From CAWHNT01 sp963830775 (lineage in GTDB: Bacteria; Pseudomonadota; Alphaproteobacteria; Geminicoccales; Geminicoccaceae), in NCBI GenBank assembly GCA_963830775.1, contig CAWHNT010000049.1, forward strand, positions 1 to 64,000: DNA of 64,000 nt, read 5' to 3'. The position numbers and the translations under genes are program-made. The notes beneath the pieces are model-generated. The model made no database searches and was not told the origin of the DNA. It worked only from the letters and a program-made list of their open reading frames with translations. Below are positions 18,439 through 27,180 of this stretch, piece after piece (positions within the stretch are counted from its first letter, which is position 1; each line of letters starts with the position of its first letter).

Positions 18439-19569
18439 TCCCTACCTCCGCTTGCCTTGCTGTTTGCCGGAAAGACGATCAGGTCCTGCTCGGACCAGCC
18501 GATGCGCAGCCGGTCGCCCGGCGACCGTGCGCGCTGCGTCCAGGGCTGGCGGTCGAAGAGGCGGAGCACGGCGCCGAGCTCCTCGCTTCGGACCACATAG
18601 ACCAGCCTGTCGCCCTCGAAGATAACGTCCAGGACCAGGGCGTCGAGCACGGTCTCCGGCTCCGGACCACCCTCGGCCACGATCCCGATCCGCTCCGCCC
18701 TCACCGTGGCGGCCACGGCGCCGTCCGTTTGGGGCGGAAGTCCTGCACAGGCCGCGCAGCTCGCGGGCGCCCACCTGGATCCGGGCCTTGTCGCCGTCGA
18801 GTGCCAGCAGGCGGCCGGGGAGGAAGTTGGTGATGCCGACGAAGCCGGCGACGAAGGGGTTCGCCGGGGCGGCATAGATCTCGGCCGGGCTCGCCTCCTG
18901 GCGGATGCGGCCGCCTTCCATCACGATCAGCCGGTCCGACATCACCAGCGCCTCGCGCTGGTCGTGGGTGACGTTGATCGTGGTGACGCCCAGCTCCTTC
19001 TGGATGCGGCGGAACTCGAGCTGCATGTCCTCGCGCAGCTTGCGGTCGAGCGCGGCCAGGGGCTCGTCGAGCAGGAGGAGGTCGGGCTCGAACACGAGGG
19101 CGCGGGCGATCGCCACCCGCTGCTGCTGCCCGCCCGAGAGCTCGTGGATGCGCCGCTGGCCGAGGCCGGCAAGCTGCACCAGGGAGAGATAGCGCTCGAC
19201 CCGGGGCGTGATCTCGGCTCTGGGGAAGCCGCGCATCCGCAACGGATAGGCCACGTTCTGGGCCGCGCTCAGGTGCGGGAACAGGGCCAGGCGCTGGAAC
19301 ACCATGCCGACCTTGCGCCGGTAGGGCGGCACCGCGGCCACCGGCCGGCCGTGGACCCAGATCTCGCCCTCGCTCGGCGCCAGGAACCCGGCGATCATCC
19401 TGAGCACCGTGGTCTTCCCCGACCCGCTCGGGCCCAGGATGGTGAGGAACTGCCCGGCCGCGAGCGCGAAGCTCACGCCCTCGCAGGCCACCGTGTCGCC
19501 GAACCGCCGCCCAACGCCTGCGAGCCGCACCATCGGCTCGGGCACCACTGCCGCCACTCCCACCTCCAC
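18435..19569 (-). CDS. Polyamine-type ABC transporter ATPase, one-base frame break
   Basis: PotA-like ATP-binding subunit. Walker A is GPSGSGKTT, the signature LSGGQQQR, Walker B LLLLDEPLAALD, the switch histidine VTHDQ. A C-terminal TOBE regulatory domain follows (AVAATVRAERIGIVAEG, DLIVFPAN). The frame breaks at 18742-18756; removing one base joins the ATPase to the TOBE domain and brings its TGA onto the ATG of the binding-protein gene (ATGA), strong support for a sequence error. GTG 19569 has AAGG upstream; ATG 19533 is an alternative. The expected membrane permeases are absent on both sides. Confidence 0.88.
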
Positions 19570-19650
19570 CTTGCCAGCCGGCGGATCCTAGCGCGTGGAC
19601 CGCCGGCCGTGCTCCCCTTAAGCTCACCCGCGACCAGCCGGCTACCGAAC

Positions 19651-20433
19651 GTGAACGAGCAAGTCCGACCCGATCCCCTCGCCAGCTTCTCCCTCGCCGG
19701 CCGCAAAGCGCTGGTGACGGGCGCCTCGCGCGGCATCGGTGCTGCACTTGCCCTGGGCCTCGCCCGCTGCGGGGCGGACGTGGCCGTGGCGGCACGACGC
19801 GTGGAGGATCTGGACGAGGTCGGCCAGGCGATCGAAGCCGCGGGCCGCCGGGCCGTGCCGGTCGCCATGGACGTGCGCGACCTGCCGGCCATCGAGGCCG
19901 GCGTGGACGCTGCGGTCCAGGCGCTGGGCGGGGTCGACATCCTGGTCAACAATGCCGGCGTGGAGCAGGTCTGCGCCTCGCTCGAGGTCGAGGAGCCGCT
20001 CTGGGACCGGATCGTCGACACCAACCTCAAGGGCGCCTTCTTCTGCGCCCGGGCGGCGGCCCGGCGGATGCAGGGTGAGGGCGCGATCCTCAACGTCTGC
20101 TCGCTCACCTCCGAGGTCGGCGTGCCGACGGCGGTGCCCTATGGGTCGTCCAAGGCGGGGCTGCTCGGGATGACGCGGGCGCTGGCGACGGAGTGGGCGC
20201 CGCTCGGGATCAGGGTCAACGCGATCGGGCCGGGCTATTTCCGCACGGCGCTGACCGAAGTGTTCTACCAGGACGAGGCCTGGGCCAGGGCGATGCTGGC
20301 CAAGATCCCGCAAGGGCGGTTCGGGGCGCTGGACGACCTCGTAGGCGCGGCCGTGTTCCTGTGCTCGGACGCGGCCCGCTACGTCACCGGCCAGATCCTC
20401 TACGTCGACGGCGGCTACATGGCCTCGATCTGA
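19651..20433 (+). CDS. SDR-family oxidoreductase
   Basis: 260 residues, classical short-chain dehydrogenase/reductase. The cofactor-binding motif is TGASRGIG, followed by VDILVNNAGVEQ and the catalytic Ser/Tyr/Lys in YGSSKAG; the C-terminus (VTGQILYVDGGYMAS) is typical of the glucose dehydrogenase/3-oxoacyl-ACP reductase-like branch. GTG 19651 is used. Divergent from the ABC ATPase gene with an 80-base gap, so it may share control with it. The substrate cannot be assigned. Confidence 0.88.
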   Translation: MNEQVRPDPLASFSLAGRKALVTGASRGIGAALALGLARCGADVAVAARRVEDLDEVGQAIEAAGRRAVPVAMDVRDLPAIEAGVDAAVQALGGVDILVNNAGVEQVCASLEVEEPLWDRIVDTNLKGAFFCARAAARRMQGEGAILNVCSLTSEVGVPTAVPYGSSKAGLLGMTRALATEWAPLGIRVNAIGPGYFRTALTEVFYQDEAWARAMLAKIPQGRFGALDDLVGAAVFLCSDAARYVTGQILYVDGGYMASI

Positions 20434-20447
20434 GCCACCGGCCTGTG

Positions 20448-20855
20448 TTACCGGTTGTGGGCGAACCAGTCGACGATGGCCGGCATCCTCTCCTCGAAGC
20501 CACCCGGGATGAAGAAGTTGAGGAGCCCCATCCGGGCATCGGTGCGGTTCTCGAAGTCGTGCATGACCCCGGCCGGAATGCGGATGAAGCAGCCTTTGCT
20601 GAAATCGAGCCACTCGGTGCCGATCAGGATGCTGGCGGTACCTTCAAGGACATAGAACACCTCGTCGTTCTGCTCGTGATGGTGCGCACCCGGGCCGGCC
20701 TTGCGGGGCTCCATCCACCATTCGGAGACGCAGTAGCGGCCGCCGGTCTCGACGCCGTCGGCTTTGAACACAGCCCGCATGAAGCCCATGTCGTAGGCTC
20801 GACCTTGGTCGGGCTGAAGAACGATCGACCCGTCGGGCAGCGCGCCGGATGTCAT
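20448..20855 (-). CDS. Cupin-domain protein
   Basis: 135 residues from ATG 20855. Single cupin fold: first motif GPGAHHHEQNDEVFYVLEG carries the metal-binding histidines and glutamate, second motif IPAGVMHDFEN the last histidine. Such proteins bind a divalent metal and small organic ligands, and some are dioxygenases or isomerases; function here is open. Convergent with the SDR, 14 bases apart. An open frame extends upstream to 21026 but lacks family similarity. Confidence 0.85.
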   Translation of the reverse strand: MTSGALPDGSIVLQPDQGRAYDMGFMRAVFKADGVETGGRYCVSEWWMEPRKAGPGAHHHEQNDEVFYVLEGTASILIGTEWLDFSKGCFIRIPAGVMHDFENRTDARMGLLNFFIPGGFEERMPAIVDWFAHNR

Positions 20856-21025
20856 GGGTCCTCCCAGGCTTGGACTGGCCCTGGCAATGCTACCACCGGT
20901 GACGGTCTCGAGCATGCTGAATGCGTGGCGAAGGTCCTGTTGACAGCACCGGCCCGAGACGCCAACCAGCGCGCGGACCTGCACCGTTCCGCTCACCTCC
21001 GGCGGACACAAGATCCGAGGCAGCA

Positions 21026-21985
21026 TTGGCCGACCTTACGACCTTCCTCCAGGCCGTGATCCTTGGCGTCGTCGAGGGGGTCACCGAGTTCATCCCGGTC
21101 TCCTCGACCGGGCACCTGATCCTGGCCGGCCACCTGATCGGCTTCGAGGGTGCCGTCGCCGGCACGTTCGAGGTGGTGATCCAGCTGGGTGCGATCCTGG
21201 CCGTGTGCGTGCTCTATTTCGAGCGCCTGCTGCGGGTGGTGGTCCGGCTGCCCTACGATCCGGCGGCGCGCCGGTTCGTCCTCGCCCTGCTGGCGGCCTT
21301 CCTGCCCTCGGTGGTGCTGGGCGCCCTCCTCCACGACGTGATCAAGGAGGTGCTGTTCTCGCCCTGGGTGGTGGTGGTCTCGCTGGTCCTGGGCGGGATC
21401 GCGATCCTGGCGATCGAGGCCGTGAGCCCGGAGCCACGCCAGCATTCGGCCGAAGGCATGCCGGTGGCGCTGGCGCTCAAGATCGGCTTCTGTCAGGTGA
21501 TCTCGATGGTGCCCGGCGTGTCGCGCTCGGGGGCTACGATCCTGGGGGCGGTGCTGCTGGGGGTCGACCGCAAGGCCGCCGCCGAGTTCTCCTTCTTCCT
21601 GGCCATCCCGACCATGATGGCTGCCTCGGCCTACGATCTCTACAAGAGCAGCGGCGCGCTTGCCGGGAGCGATTTCGCGGTGATCGCCGTGGGCTTCGTG
21701 GTCTCGCTGATCACGGCCGTGATCGTGATCCGGGCGTTCCTCGCCTTCCTCGTCCGCCACACCTTCCGCGCCTTCGGCTGGTACCGGATCGGTGCCGGCA
21801 TCGCGATGGCGGTCGTGCTCCTGCTCGAGGGCGGGCCTCAGGAGCCGCCGGTCACCTCGCCGCCGGAGCCCGCGGCACTGCTGGCACCTGCGTCCGGCGA
21901 CAGGCCGCGGCTCAGCGTCGACTCGCCCACGCCTTCCGAGGTCAGGGTCGAGAGCTCGGTCGGGCTGAGCACGAGCCGGAGCTGA
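21026..21985 (+). CDS. uppP: Undecaprenyl-diphosphatase
   Basis: Membrane enzyme that recycles the lipid carrier for cell-wall and glycan synthesis by removing a phosphate from undecaprenyl pyrophosphate. Catalytic motifs are EGVTEFIPVSSTGHL and PGVSRSGATI; about eight hydrophobic segments follow each other. TTG 21026 is chosen because the family begins at this point and CGAGG lies six bases before it. At 319 residues it is about 40-50 longer than usual: the tail after the last membrane segment (GGPQEPPVTSPPEPAALL onward) is antisense to the end of the convergent lipoprotein gene and overlaps it by 148 bases. Confidence 0.92.
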   Translation: MADLTTFLQAVILGVVEGVTEFIPVSSTGHLILAGHLIGFEGAVAGTFEVVIQLGAILAVCVLYFERLLRVVVRLPYDPAARRFVLALLAAFLPSVVLGALLHDVIKEVLFSPWVVVVSLVLGGIAILAIEAVSPEPRQHSAEGMPVALALKIGFCQVISMVPGVSRSGATILGAVLLGVDRKAAAEFSFFLAIPTMMAASAYDLYKSSGALAGSDFAVIAVGFVVSLITAVIVIRAFLAFLVRHTFRAFGWYRIGAGIAMAVVLLLEGGPQEPPVTSPPEPAALLAPASGDRPRLSVDSPTPSEVRVESSVGLSTSRS

Positions 21986-22645
21986 TCGCTGCCGGCATCC
22001 CGCGCCACCGGCACCGAGACCGCGGTCGGCGTGCCCCCGCCGCCGCCGGTCCCGAGCCCCACCACCCGGCCGGCGCCGTCGAACAGGATCGCACTCGCGG
22101 TCGTCGGCAAAGCGAGATCGGTCCCGAGCGCGCAGGCGTCGCCGGTGCCGTGACGTGCCGTGACGTGGCCCTCGGTCACCGTCACCTCGGCACTGGTCCG
22201 GCTGGCCGCGGCGTAGATCGGCTCGCCCGGCACGAGGTCACCGCACCAGCGGAAGCCGCGCACCACGTTGAGCGGGGTGTCGCTCGCCTGCAGCAGGCAG
22301 ACGCTGCGCCCCTGGTCGGCCGCCACCACCCGCGCGAAGCGGTATTTGTTGTGGCGTGCGATCCCGACCCTGCCCAGCCCATCCACCACGCGGCAGCTCA
22401 CCAGCAGCGTGTTGGCGGAGACCGCCACGGCCGAGCCGCGGATCATCCCGGAGAGCAGAATCCCGCTTGCGCGCCGGCGTCTCCGGCACCACGGCCCAGA
22501 TCGAGCGCGCGATCAGCTTCGCCGCCTCCTTCGACGGCTGCCCTGCCGTTGCCGCCACGGCAAGCGGCGGCTCCTCGTCCCGGCTGCCGCCGCAGCCGAC
22601 AAGTGCCAGCAGAGCCAGCCCGCAAGCGTACTTAAGTGCCTCCAT
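21838..22645 (-). CDS. Trypsin-like lipoprotein lacking the catalytic triad, one-base frame break
   Basis: Lipoprotein signal (ALLALVGCGG) then a fold resembling S1C trypsin-like proteases: GSAVAVSANTLLVSCRVVDG, ARVVAADQGRSVCLLQ, and ILFDGAGRVVGLG. In active relatives these read TNCHVV, D(R/K)DLCLL and GSSGGGLFD; here the catalytic histidine is arginine, the aspartate position is serine and the serine motif is absent (TTASAILFD). It is probably a non-enzymatic, binding or structural, envelope protein. One extra base in the TT pair at 22467-22468 breaks the frame; removing it gives TPARSGILLSGMIRGSAV. Overlaps the end of uppP by 148 bases. Confidence 0.75.
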
Positions 22646-22748
22646 AGCGGGGAAGGAGCCTAGGCCAGCGCTCAGCACCCCGCTAGGTCGGATCGGTCAC
22701 AGGGCCGTGGAAGCACCATCCCGTCGGGACCGGACCGGCTCCGCAGGA

Positions 22749-24507
22749 TCAGGCGCTGGCTGCCTCGGGTGACGGGGCCGTGGACTGCGCCTTGCGGGAC
22801 TGGAGCGGGAACTCGAGGCGGACGGCGGTGCCCTGGCTGTTGTCGATGGCGAGGCGGCCGCCGGTCTGGCCGGCGAGCATGCGCATCAGGGTGAGGCCGA
22901 GGCCGGGGGCGCCCTGGGCGTTCTCGATGCCGACGCCGTCGTCGCTGATCTCGAGCCTTGCGGAGGTGGGGGTGCGGCCGAGGCGGACGGTGACGGTGCC
23001 GCGGCGGCCCTCCGGGAAGGCGTGCTTGAAGGCGTTGCTGACGGCCTCGGTGACGAAGAGTGCTACCGGGACCGCGCGGTCGATGCTGAGGCGGGTGGGC
23101 TCGAGAGCGAGCTTGAGCTCGACCTCGCCGACCCGGCCGGGGACCGTGTCCTCGAGCAGGTGGCAGAGCTCGCCCAGCAGGGTCTGGAGCTCGACAGCAC
23201 CCACCTCCTCGCCCTCGTAGAGGTCGCGGTGGACCAGGGCCATGGCCTTGATCCGGCTCTGCGCCTCGATCATGGCAAGGCGCGCGGCAGGCGAGGTGGC
23301 GGCCTGGGCGCGCAGGTTGAGGAGGCTCGTCACCACCTGGAGGTTGTTCTTCACCCGATGGTGGATCTCGCGCAGCAGCACCTCCTTCTGCGCCAGCGAT
23401 GCCTTGAGCTCGCTCTCGCGGGCGCTCAGCTCCTCCGTGGTCTGGGCCAGGACCTGGGTGAGCTGGCGGAGCTCGGTCGGTGCTCCTCGCAGGCCCGGCC
23501 AAGCCGCGTGGCGGCCGGTGGCATAGTCGCGCGCGGCACGGGCAAGCGTGTGGATATGGCGGTTCACGAGATAGTCGGTGGCGATCCGAGATCCCGATCA
23601 CGGCCAGCGCCAGCATCAGGACCGGCACGATCAGGCCCAGCACGAGGTCGCGCTCGAGCCAGGACCATAGAGGGGCGGGAAGGCCCACGAGCGCGTAGAC
23701 CCGCTCGCTCTGCACCGGCACCGCCACGAACTGCATCCGGCCCGAGGGGCCGTCCGCCACGATGATGCTCTCGGCCTCGGCGATGAGGCTGACGATGTCG
23801 GTCCAGCCGGGGAGCGTCAGGCTCGAAGGGTCCGCGTCGCTCACCAGCCGGCCGGTGCGGTCGACGAGGTAGGCAACGGCCCCATCCGGCAGCTCCAGAC
23901 CCGAGGGCAGGACCGCGAAGCGCGGAACGGCCAGGCCACCCGACAGGGTACCGATGAACTGGCCGTCGCGCAGGAGCGGCATGGCCAGGACGACGCGACG
24001 CCCCTCGCCCGGCTGCTGCTCGGGCACGACCTCGCTCAGCACGGCCCCGCCGCGGCCCTTGACCTCCTGGAACCAGGGCATCCCGCTCACATCGCGCCCG
24101 AGCAGCAGGCTGGCCGAGGCGCAGGTCACGCGGCCGGCCTCATCCGTCACGGCGAAGTTGGCGAACCGTTCGGCCTTGCTGACCTCGGCATTGAGGAACG
24201 TGGAGCAGGCCCCAGGCTCCCGCTGGAGCTCCGGTCGCGTGGCGATGCCGTCGAGTGCCACCCGCGCCTGCGACAGGAGATCGGTCTGGTAGGCGGAGAT
24301 GTTGGACGCCGTGCGGCGCAGGGCGATCACCTGACGCTCGGCCTGGTTGGCGTAGACGGTGATCGCCTGGAACACGGCATAGGCGGCGGGCAGGAGCAGG
24401 ACGAGGCCCAGGACCAGCGCCATGCGCGCCTTGAGGCTGCCGAACCAGCGCTCCACGATTCCGCCGCCCACAGTCGGCCTGAGCCCGCCCGCGGCGGCGA
24501 GCGTCAA
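22749..24507 (-). CDS. Membrane HWE/HisKA_2 sensor kinase, likely feeds PhyR, one-base frame break
   Basis: Two membrane segments flank a periplasmic Cache-like sensor domain (VTDEAGRVTCASASLLLGRD, YLVDRTGRLVSDAD). After the second segment come a HisKA_2 phosphoacceptor (LLREIHHRVKNNLQVV) and an HATPase domain (TEAVSNAFKHAFPEGR, DDGVGIENAQGAPGLGL). Kinases of this type phosphorylate PhyR in Alphaproteobacteria, and this one lies directly downstream of phyR with a four-base TTGA overlap. The frame breaks at 23586-23587; removing one base gives VIGISIATDYLVNRHIH, the expected end of the membrane segment. The signal is unknown. Confidence 0.88.
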
Positions 24508-25334
24508 GCCTGATCCCGCGCGCCGCCCAGATCCCGCGATGCCACCGCAGCCATGGCCAAAGCTTGGGAGATGGAGATGTGCAGGGTGTCGGAATCGAAG
24601 GGCTTGGTGATCAGGAAGGTGGGCTCGGGCCGCTCGCCGGTAAGCAGCCGCTCCGGAAAGGCGGTGATGAAGATCACCGGCACATCGGCGTCGTCCAGGA
24701 TCTCGCGCACGGCGTCGAGGCCGGAACTGTCGTCGGCGAGCTGGATGTCGGCCAGCACCAGCTCGGGCTGGTGCTCGCGCGCGAGTGCCACCGCTTCCTT
24801 GTGCGTGCTGGCAAAGCCCACGACCGTGTGGCCGCTGCGCTCGACCGTGGTGGCGATGTCGAGTGCGATGATCGGCTCGTCCTCGATGATGAGGATGCGC
24901 GTGGCGCGCTGCGAGCGCAGATCGGCCTTGGCCTCGTCCAGCAGGGCGGCCGCTGCCCGCGGCTCCACGCGCATGATCTGGCCCGCCTCGTCGAGCGGGA
25001 AGCCTTCGAGCGCCGTCAACAGGAGCACTTGGCGCTTGGGCGGCGCCAGATGCTCGACACGGTAGGCAAGGATCCCGCCATTGGCCAGGAAGTGCTCGCT
25101 TCCAGCCGCGTCACCTCCCGGCCGGGCAATCTGATCGCGGATCACGTCGTGAAGGGAGCGATAGAGAGCCAGCCGGAGATTGCCGTCCGCACCCGAAGTG
25201 GGGCCAGCCTGCAACAGCCGCTGCAGTGCCAGCTTCACTGCCCGGTCACCAGCCTCCTGGGCTCCGGTGATCGCCCGCGCATACCGTCTCAGGTAAGGAA
25301 GGTAACGCCCTATCTGCTTTGCCAGCTCGGCCAT
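24504..25334 (-). CDS. phyR: General stress response regulator PhyR
   Basis: 276 residues with the diagnostic arrangement of a sigma-like output domain first (about residues 1-140, with RYARAITG and PKRQVLLLTALEGFPLDEAGQIMRVE split over conserved helices) and a receiver domain last (ILIIEDEPIIALDI, phosphorylated aspartate in VLADIQLADDSSGLDA near residue 195, TAFPE and ITKPFD). When phosphorylated, PhyR proteins bind the anti-sigma factor NepR and release the sigma factor EcfG. nepR lies 84 bases upstream and the HWE kinase overlaps downstream. ATG 25334 is chosen at the start of family similarity. Confidence 0.95.
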   Translation of the reverse strand: MAELAKQIGRYLPYLRRYARAITGAQEAGDRAVKLALQRLLQAGPTSGADGNLRLALYRSLHDVIRDQIARPGGDAAGSEHFLANGGILAYRVEHLAPPKRQVLLLTALEGFPLDEAGQIMRVEPRAAAALLDEAKADLRSQRATRILIIEDEPIIALDIATTVERSGHTVVGFASTHKEAVALAREHQPELVLADIQLADDSSGLDAVREILDDADVPVIFITAFPERLLTGERPEPTFLITKPFDSDTLHISISQALAMAAVASRDLGGARDQA

Positions 25335-25418
25335 CCTGCGCCATCCCAGCCCCGCTGCCGCGGGCAGCCCAACCACAAGCGGCCCCGCTTCCGCGAGGCC
25401 GCAAAGCCAGCATAGGAT

Positions 25419-25631
25419 CTAGTCTTTTTCGGGAGCCTTGTCTTCGCCGTTCGGGCGCCGATCGAACTCGTCGAGCAACGCCGCAATCTCGTCCGGGATC
25501 GCTTCGTTCAGCACCGGATCATAGATCTCGTGCAACTGCCGGCTGAGATAGCGATCGAAGCCGGCATCAAGTGAGGAGCGACGTTTCATGCGCTCATTCC
25601 CGGGCCCCTGCCGGCTGGCTTTGTCGCTCAT
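25419..25631 (-). CDS. nepR: Anti-sigma factor NepR
   Basis: 70 residues. The conserved core helices are LSRQLHEIYDPVLNEAIPDE and IAALLDEF, the part of NepR that clamps EcfG and is taken over by PhyR. The N- and C-terminal tails are charged and presumably disordered, as in other members. ATG 25631 is the family start; the open frame runs upstream to 25949 without family-like sequence. It heads the nepR-phyR-kinase cluster. A variant EcfG-type promoter lies 280 bases upstream, which would give a feedback loop. Confidence 0.93.
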   Translation of the reverse strand: MSDKASRQGPGNERMKRRSSLDAGFDRYLSRQLHEIYDPVLNEAIPDEIAALLDEFDRRPNGEDKAPEKD

Positions 25632-25909
25632 GCTAACCGTTCGGCCGTAGGAGCCTGCGATTCCATCAACGCGGTAACCGGCGAGTGGTCGAAAAGGTTG
25701 CCCTGTGCGAGCCGGGCTCTCGTCTTTCCAGACCCACGCCCCACCCACATCATCGAAACCTCCGGCTGTCGCCAATTCCTGCCTGCCCCGATGGCCGTCT
25801 GCAGTGCAATCTAGGCCGGCAAAGCCATCAATTTCAACGTACCTAGTATCATCTGACGGCATGTTTCGGGCACACACAGCTGATGTCGGAGGAAACCACG
25901 TGACACTGC

Positions 25910-25934
25910 AACCGGCTAGTGACGCCGTTGTTCC
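25910..25934 (-). promoter_or_regulatory. Candidate EcfG-type promoter (variant) upstream of nepR
   Basis: On the minus strand GGAAC, 16 bases, GGTT. It lies between the end of the CBS gene and nepR and points to nepR, leaving a leader of about 270 bases. The -10 differs from CGTT in one base. Confidence 0.45.
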
Positions 25935-25961
25935 TTGCCGCGCAGGCACTGAGCATTTTCA

Positions 25962-26339
25962 TCAGGCCGGTGGCAGATCCTGTCGTGCAAGGAGGCCCAG
26001 GAAGCGGACATCCTCGCCCAGTACAGCCAGGTGACTCGCCTCCGCCGCCTGCATCATTGCCTCGGCTTCGGCCACATCGCTGTCCGCAAAGCAGTAGACC
26101 ACCCGCATCCGGCCGATCTCGCGCAGGCGAGCGCGATCGGAAGCCTCGGACAGGCTGTCCAAATCGGATCGGGTCACGATGCCGACGAGGTTCTCGTCGT
26201 CCATGACCGGCAGCGCCGCGCAACGACTTTCCCGCAGCAGACGCCTGACCAGGCCCAGGGGAGTATCGAGGCCCACCGCGAAACGCGCCGGTGCCACGAA
26301 CTCCCCCACCCGCCGTCCAGTCCGCTGGGTTTCGATCAT
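25962..26339 (-). CDS. CBS-domain protein in the stress cluster
   Basis: 125 residues with two CBS repeats (FAVGLDTPLGLVRRLLRES, PVMDDENLVGIVTRSDL; then VVYCFADSDVAEAEAMMQ, VLGEDVRFLGLLARQDL). CBS pairs bind adenine nucleotides and act as energy or redox sensors; as a stand-alone pair its partner is unknown. ATG 26339 sits about 58 bases downstream of an exact EcfG-type promoter, so it is probably induced in the general stress response. It lies directly upstream of nepR on the same strand. Confidence 0.85.
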   Translation of the reverse strand: MIETQRTGRRVGEFVAPARFAVGLDTPLGLVRRLLRESRCAALPVMDDENLVGIVTRSDLDSLSEASDRARLREIGRMRVVYCFADSDVAEAEAMMQAAEASHLAVLGEDVRFLGLLARQDLPPA

Positions 26340-26396
26340 GCCACTCCCCACCGCTGCCGACGCCGAGCCGACATGCTCCGGCCCTTCCCGTAACCG

Positions 26397-26421
26397 AACG
26401 TAGCTGGAGCTATTTTGTTCC
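26397..26421 (-). promoter_or_regulatory. EcfG-type promoter for the CBS gene
   Basis: On the minus strand GGAAC, 16 bases, CGTT: an exact match to the alphaproteobacterial general stress sigma factor consensus. The -10 ends 58 bases before the CBS gene start and lies in an intergenic gap. Confidence 0.75.
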
Positions 26422-26465
26422 TCAAAGCGCGATGGTGCGGCCAACCCAGCTCCGCCAGCGCTCGC

Positions 26466-26708
26466 CTAGCGGCGCCAGACGGGCTTGCCGAGGTCGATGT
26501 CGTCCTCATCGGTCAGGACCCCGGTAGCGGCACCGGCTGCACCACCGAGCACGGCACCGCCAAGGGTGCTGGTCCCGGTCACAGCCCCGGCGGCACCGCC
26601 GGCACCGGCGCCGATGGCGGCACCGCTCAGACCGCGGTCCAGCTTGCTGTCGCCACAGGCAACCAGCAGCAGGGACAGGCCGGCAATCACCAAAGTGTTC
26701 CGCAGCAT
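26466..26708 (-). CDS. Small glycine-zipper lipoprotein
   Basis: 80 residues. The N-terminus is a lipoprotein signal (LVIAGLSLLLVACGDS, lipobox LVAC). The mature part has alternating glycine-alanine stretches (GLSGAAIGAGAGGAAGAVTG, LGGAVLGGAAGAATG) typical of glycine-zipper membrane proteins, followed by an acidic DEDDIDLGKPVWRR end. Likely an outer-membrane or periplasmic stress lipoprotein like the osmotically induced OsmB group; exact role unknown. A near-consensus EcfG-type promoter lies 32 bases upstream. Confidence 0.85.
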   Translation of the reverse strand: MLRNTLVIAGLSLLLVACGDSKLDRGLSGAAIGAGAGGAAGAVTGTSTLGGAVLGGAAGAATGVLTDEDDIDLGKPVWRR

Positions 26709-26739
26709 CAGAGTAGCTCCTCGTTGCTCTTTTGACACT

Positions 26740-26764
26740 AACTTCTGTGCCAATGTCGAGTTCC
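26740..26764 (-). promoter_or_regulatory. EcfG-type promoter for the glycine-zipper lipoprotein
   Basis: On the minus strand GGAAC, 16 bases, AGTT; one mismatch in the -10. Located 32 bases before the start codon of the lipoprotein gene. Confidence 0.55.
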
Positions 26765-26777
26765 AGTAAACAGCCAA

Positions 26778-26807
26778 TAAAAAAAGACCCCGCCATTTCG
26801 GGCGGGG
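26778..26807 (-). terminator. Intrinsic terminator downstream of the DUF1328 gene
   Basis: On the minus strand a seven-base-pair stem CCCCGCC/GGCGGGG with a six-base loop is followed within two bases by a T-rich stretch. It lies 75 bases past the DUF1328 stop codon. Confidence 0.8.
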
Positions 26808-26881
26808 CATTTCAACCGTCGGAGTTAGGGAGGCATCATAGAAACGGTCGAACGACCGGCAGGTTCCGGCCTGGATGCCGG

Positions 26882-27061
26882 TCAGAGTACCGGCGGGCGG
26901 CGGCCGCGGACAGCATAGGCGATCAGGCTGACCACGAGCAGCACCAGGAAGACGAAGAACAGGATCTGTGCGATCCCGGCCGAGGCGGAGGCGATCCCGC
27001 CAAAGCCGAAGAGGCCGGCAATGATCGCGACGACCAGGAAAACGAGCGCCCAGTAGAGCAT
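26882..27061 (-). CDS. DUF1328 (UPF0391) small membrane protein
   Basis: 59 residues, almost entirely two hydrophobic segments joined by a glycine turn (MLYWALVFLVVAIIAGLFGF and ILFFVFLVLLVVSLIAYAV), which is the standard sequence of the YtjA/UPF0391 family, commonly stress-induced and of unknown mechanism. It has its own exact EcfG-type promoter about 63 bases upstream and an intrinsic terminator downstream, so it is a single-gene unit. Confidence 0.9.
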   Translation of the reverse strand: MLYWALVFLVVAIIAGLFGFGGIASASAGIAQILFFVFLVLLVVSLIAYAVRGRRPPVL

Positions 27062-27123
27062 CGGTGGTCTCCTTGCCGGTAGCGGCGAGCCCGCGCGCCC
27101 CGGCTTTGACTACTTGCGTTGGA

Positions 27124-27149
27124 AACGCATAGGCCCGGGCGCAAGTTCC
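27124..27149 (-). promoter_or_regulatory. EcfG-type promoter for the DUF1328 gene
   Basis: On the minus strand GGAAC, 17 bases, CGTT: exact consensus. It lies just after the response regulator gene and 63 bases before the DUF1328 start. Confidence 0.75.
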
Positions 27150-27180
27150 CCGCGTTGGGGCAGGAGAACAGACGATGTGG

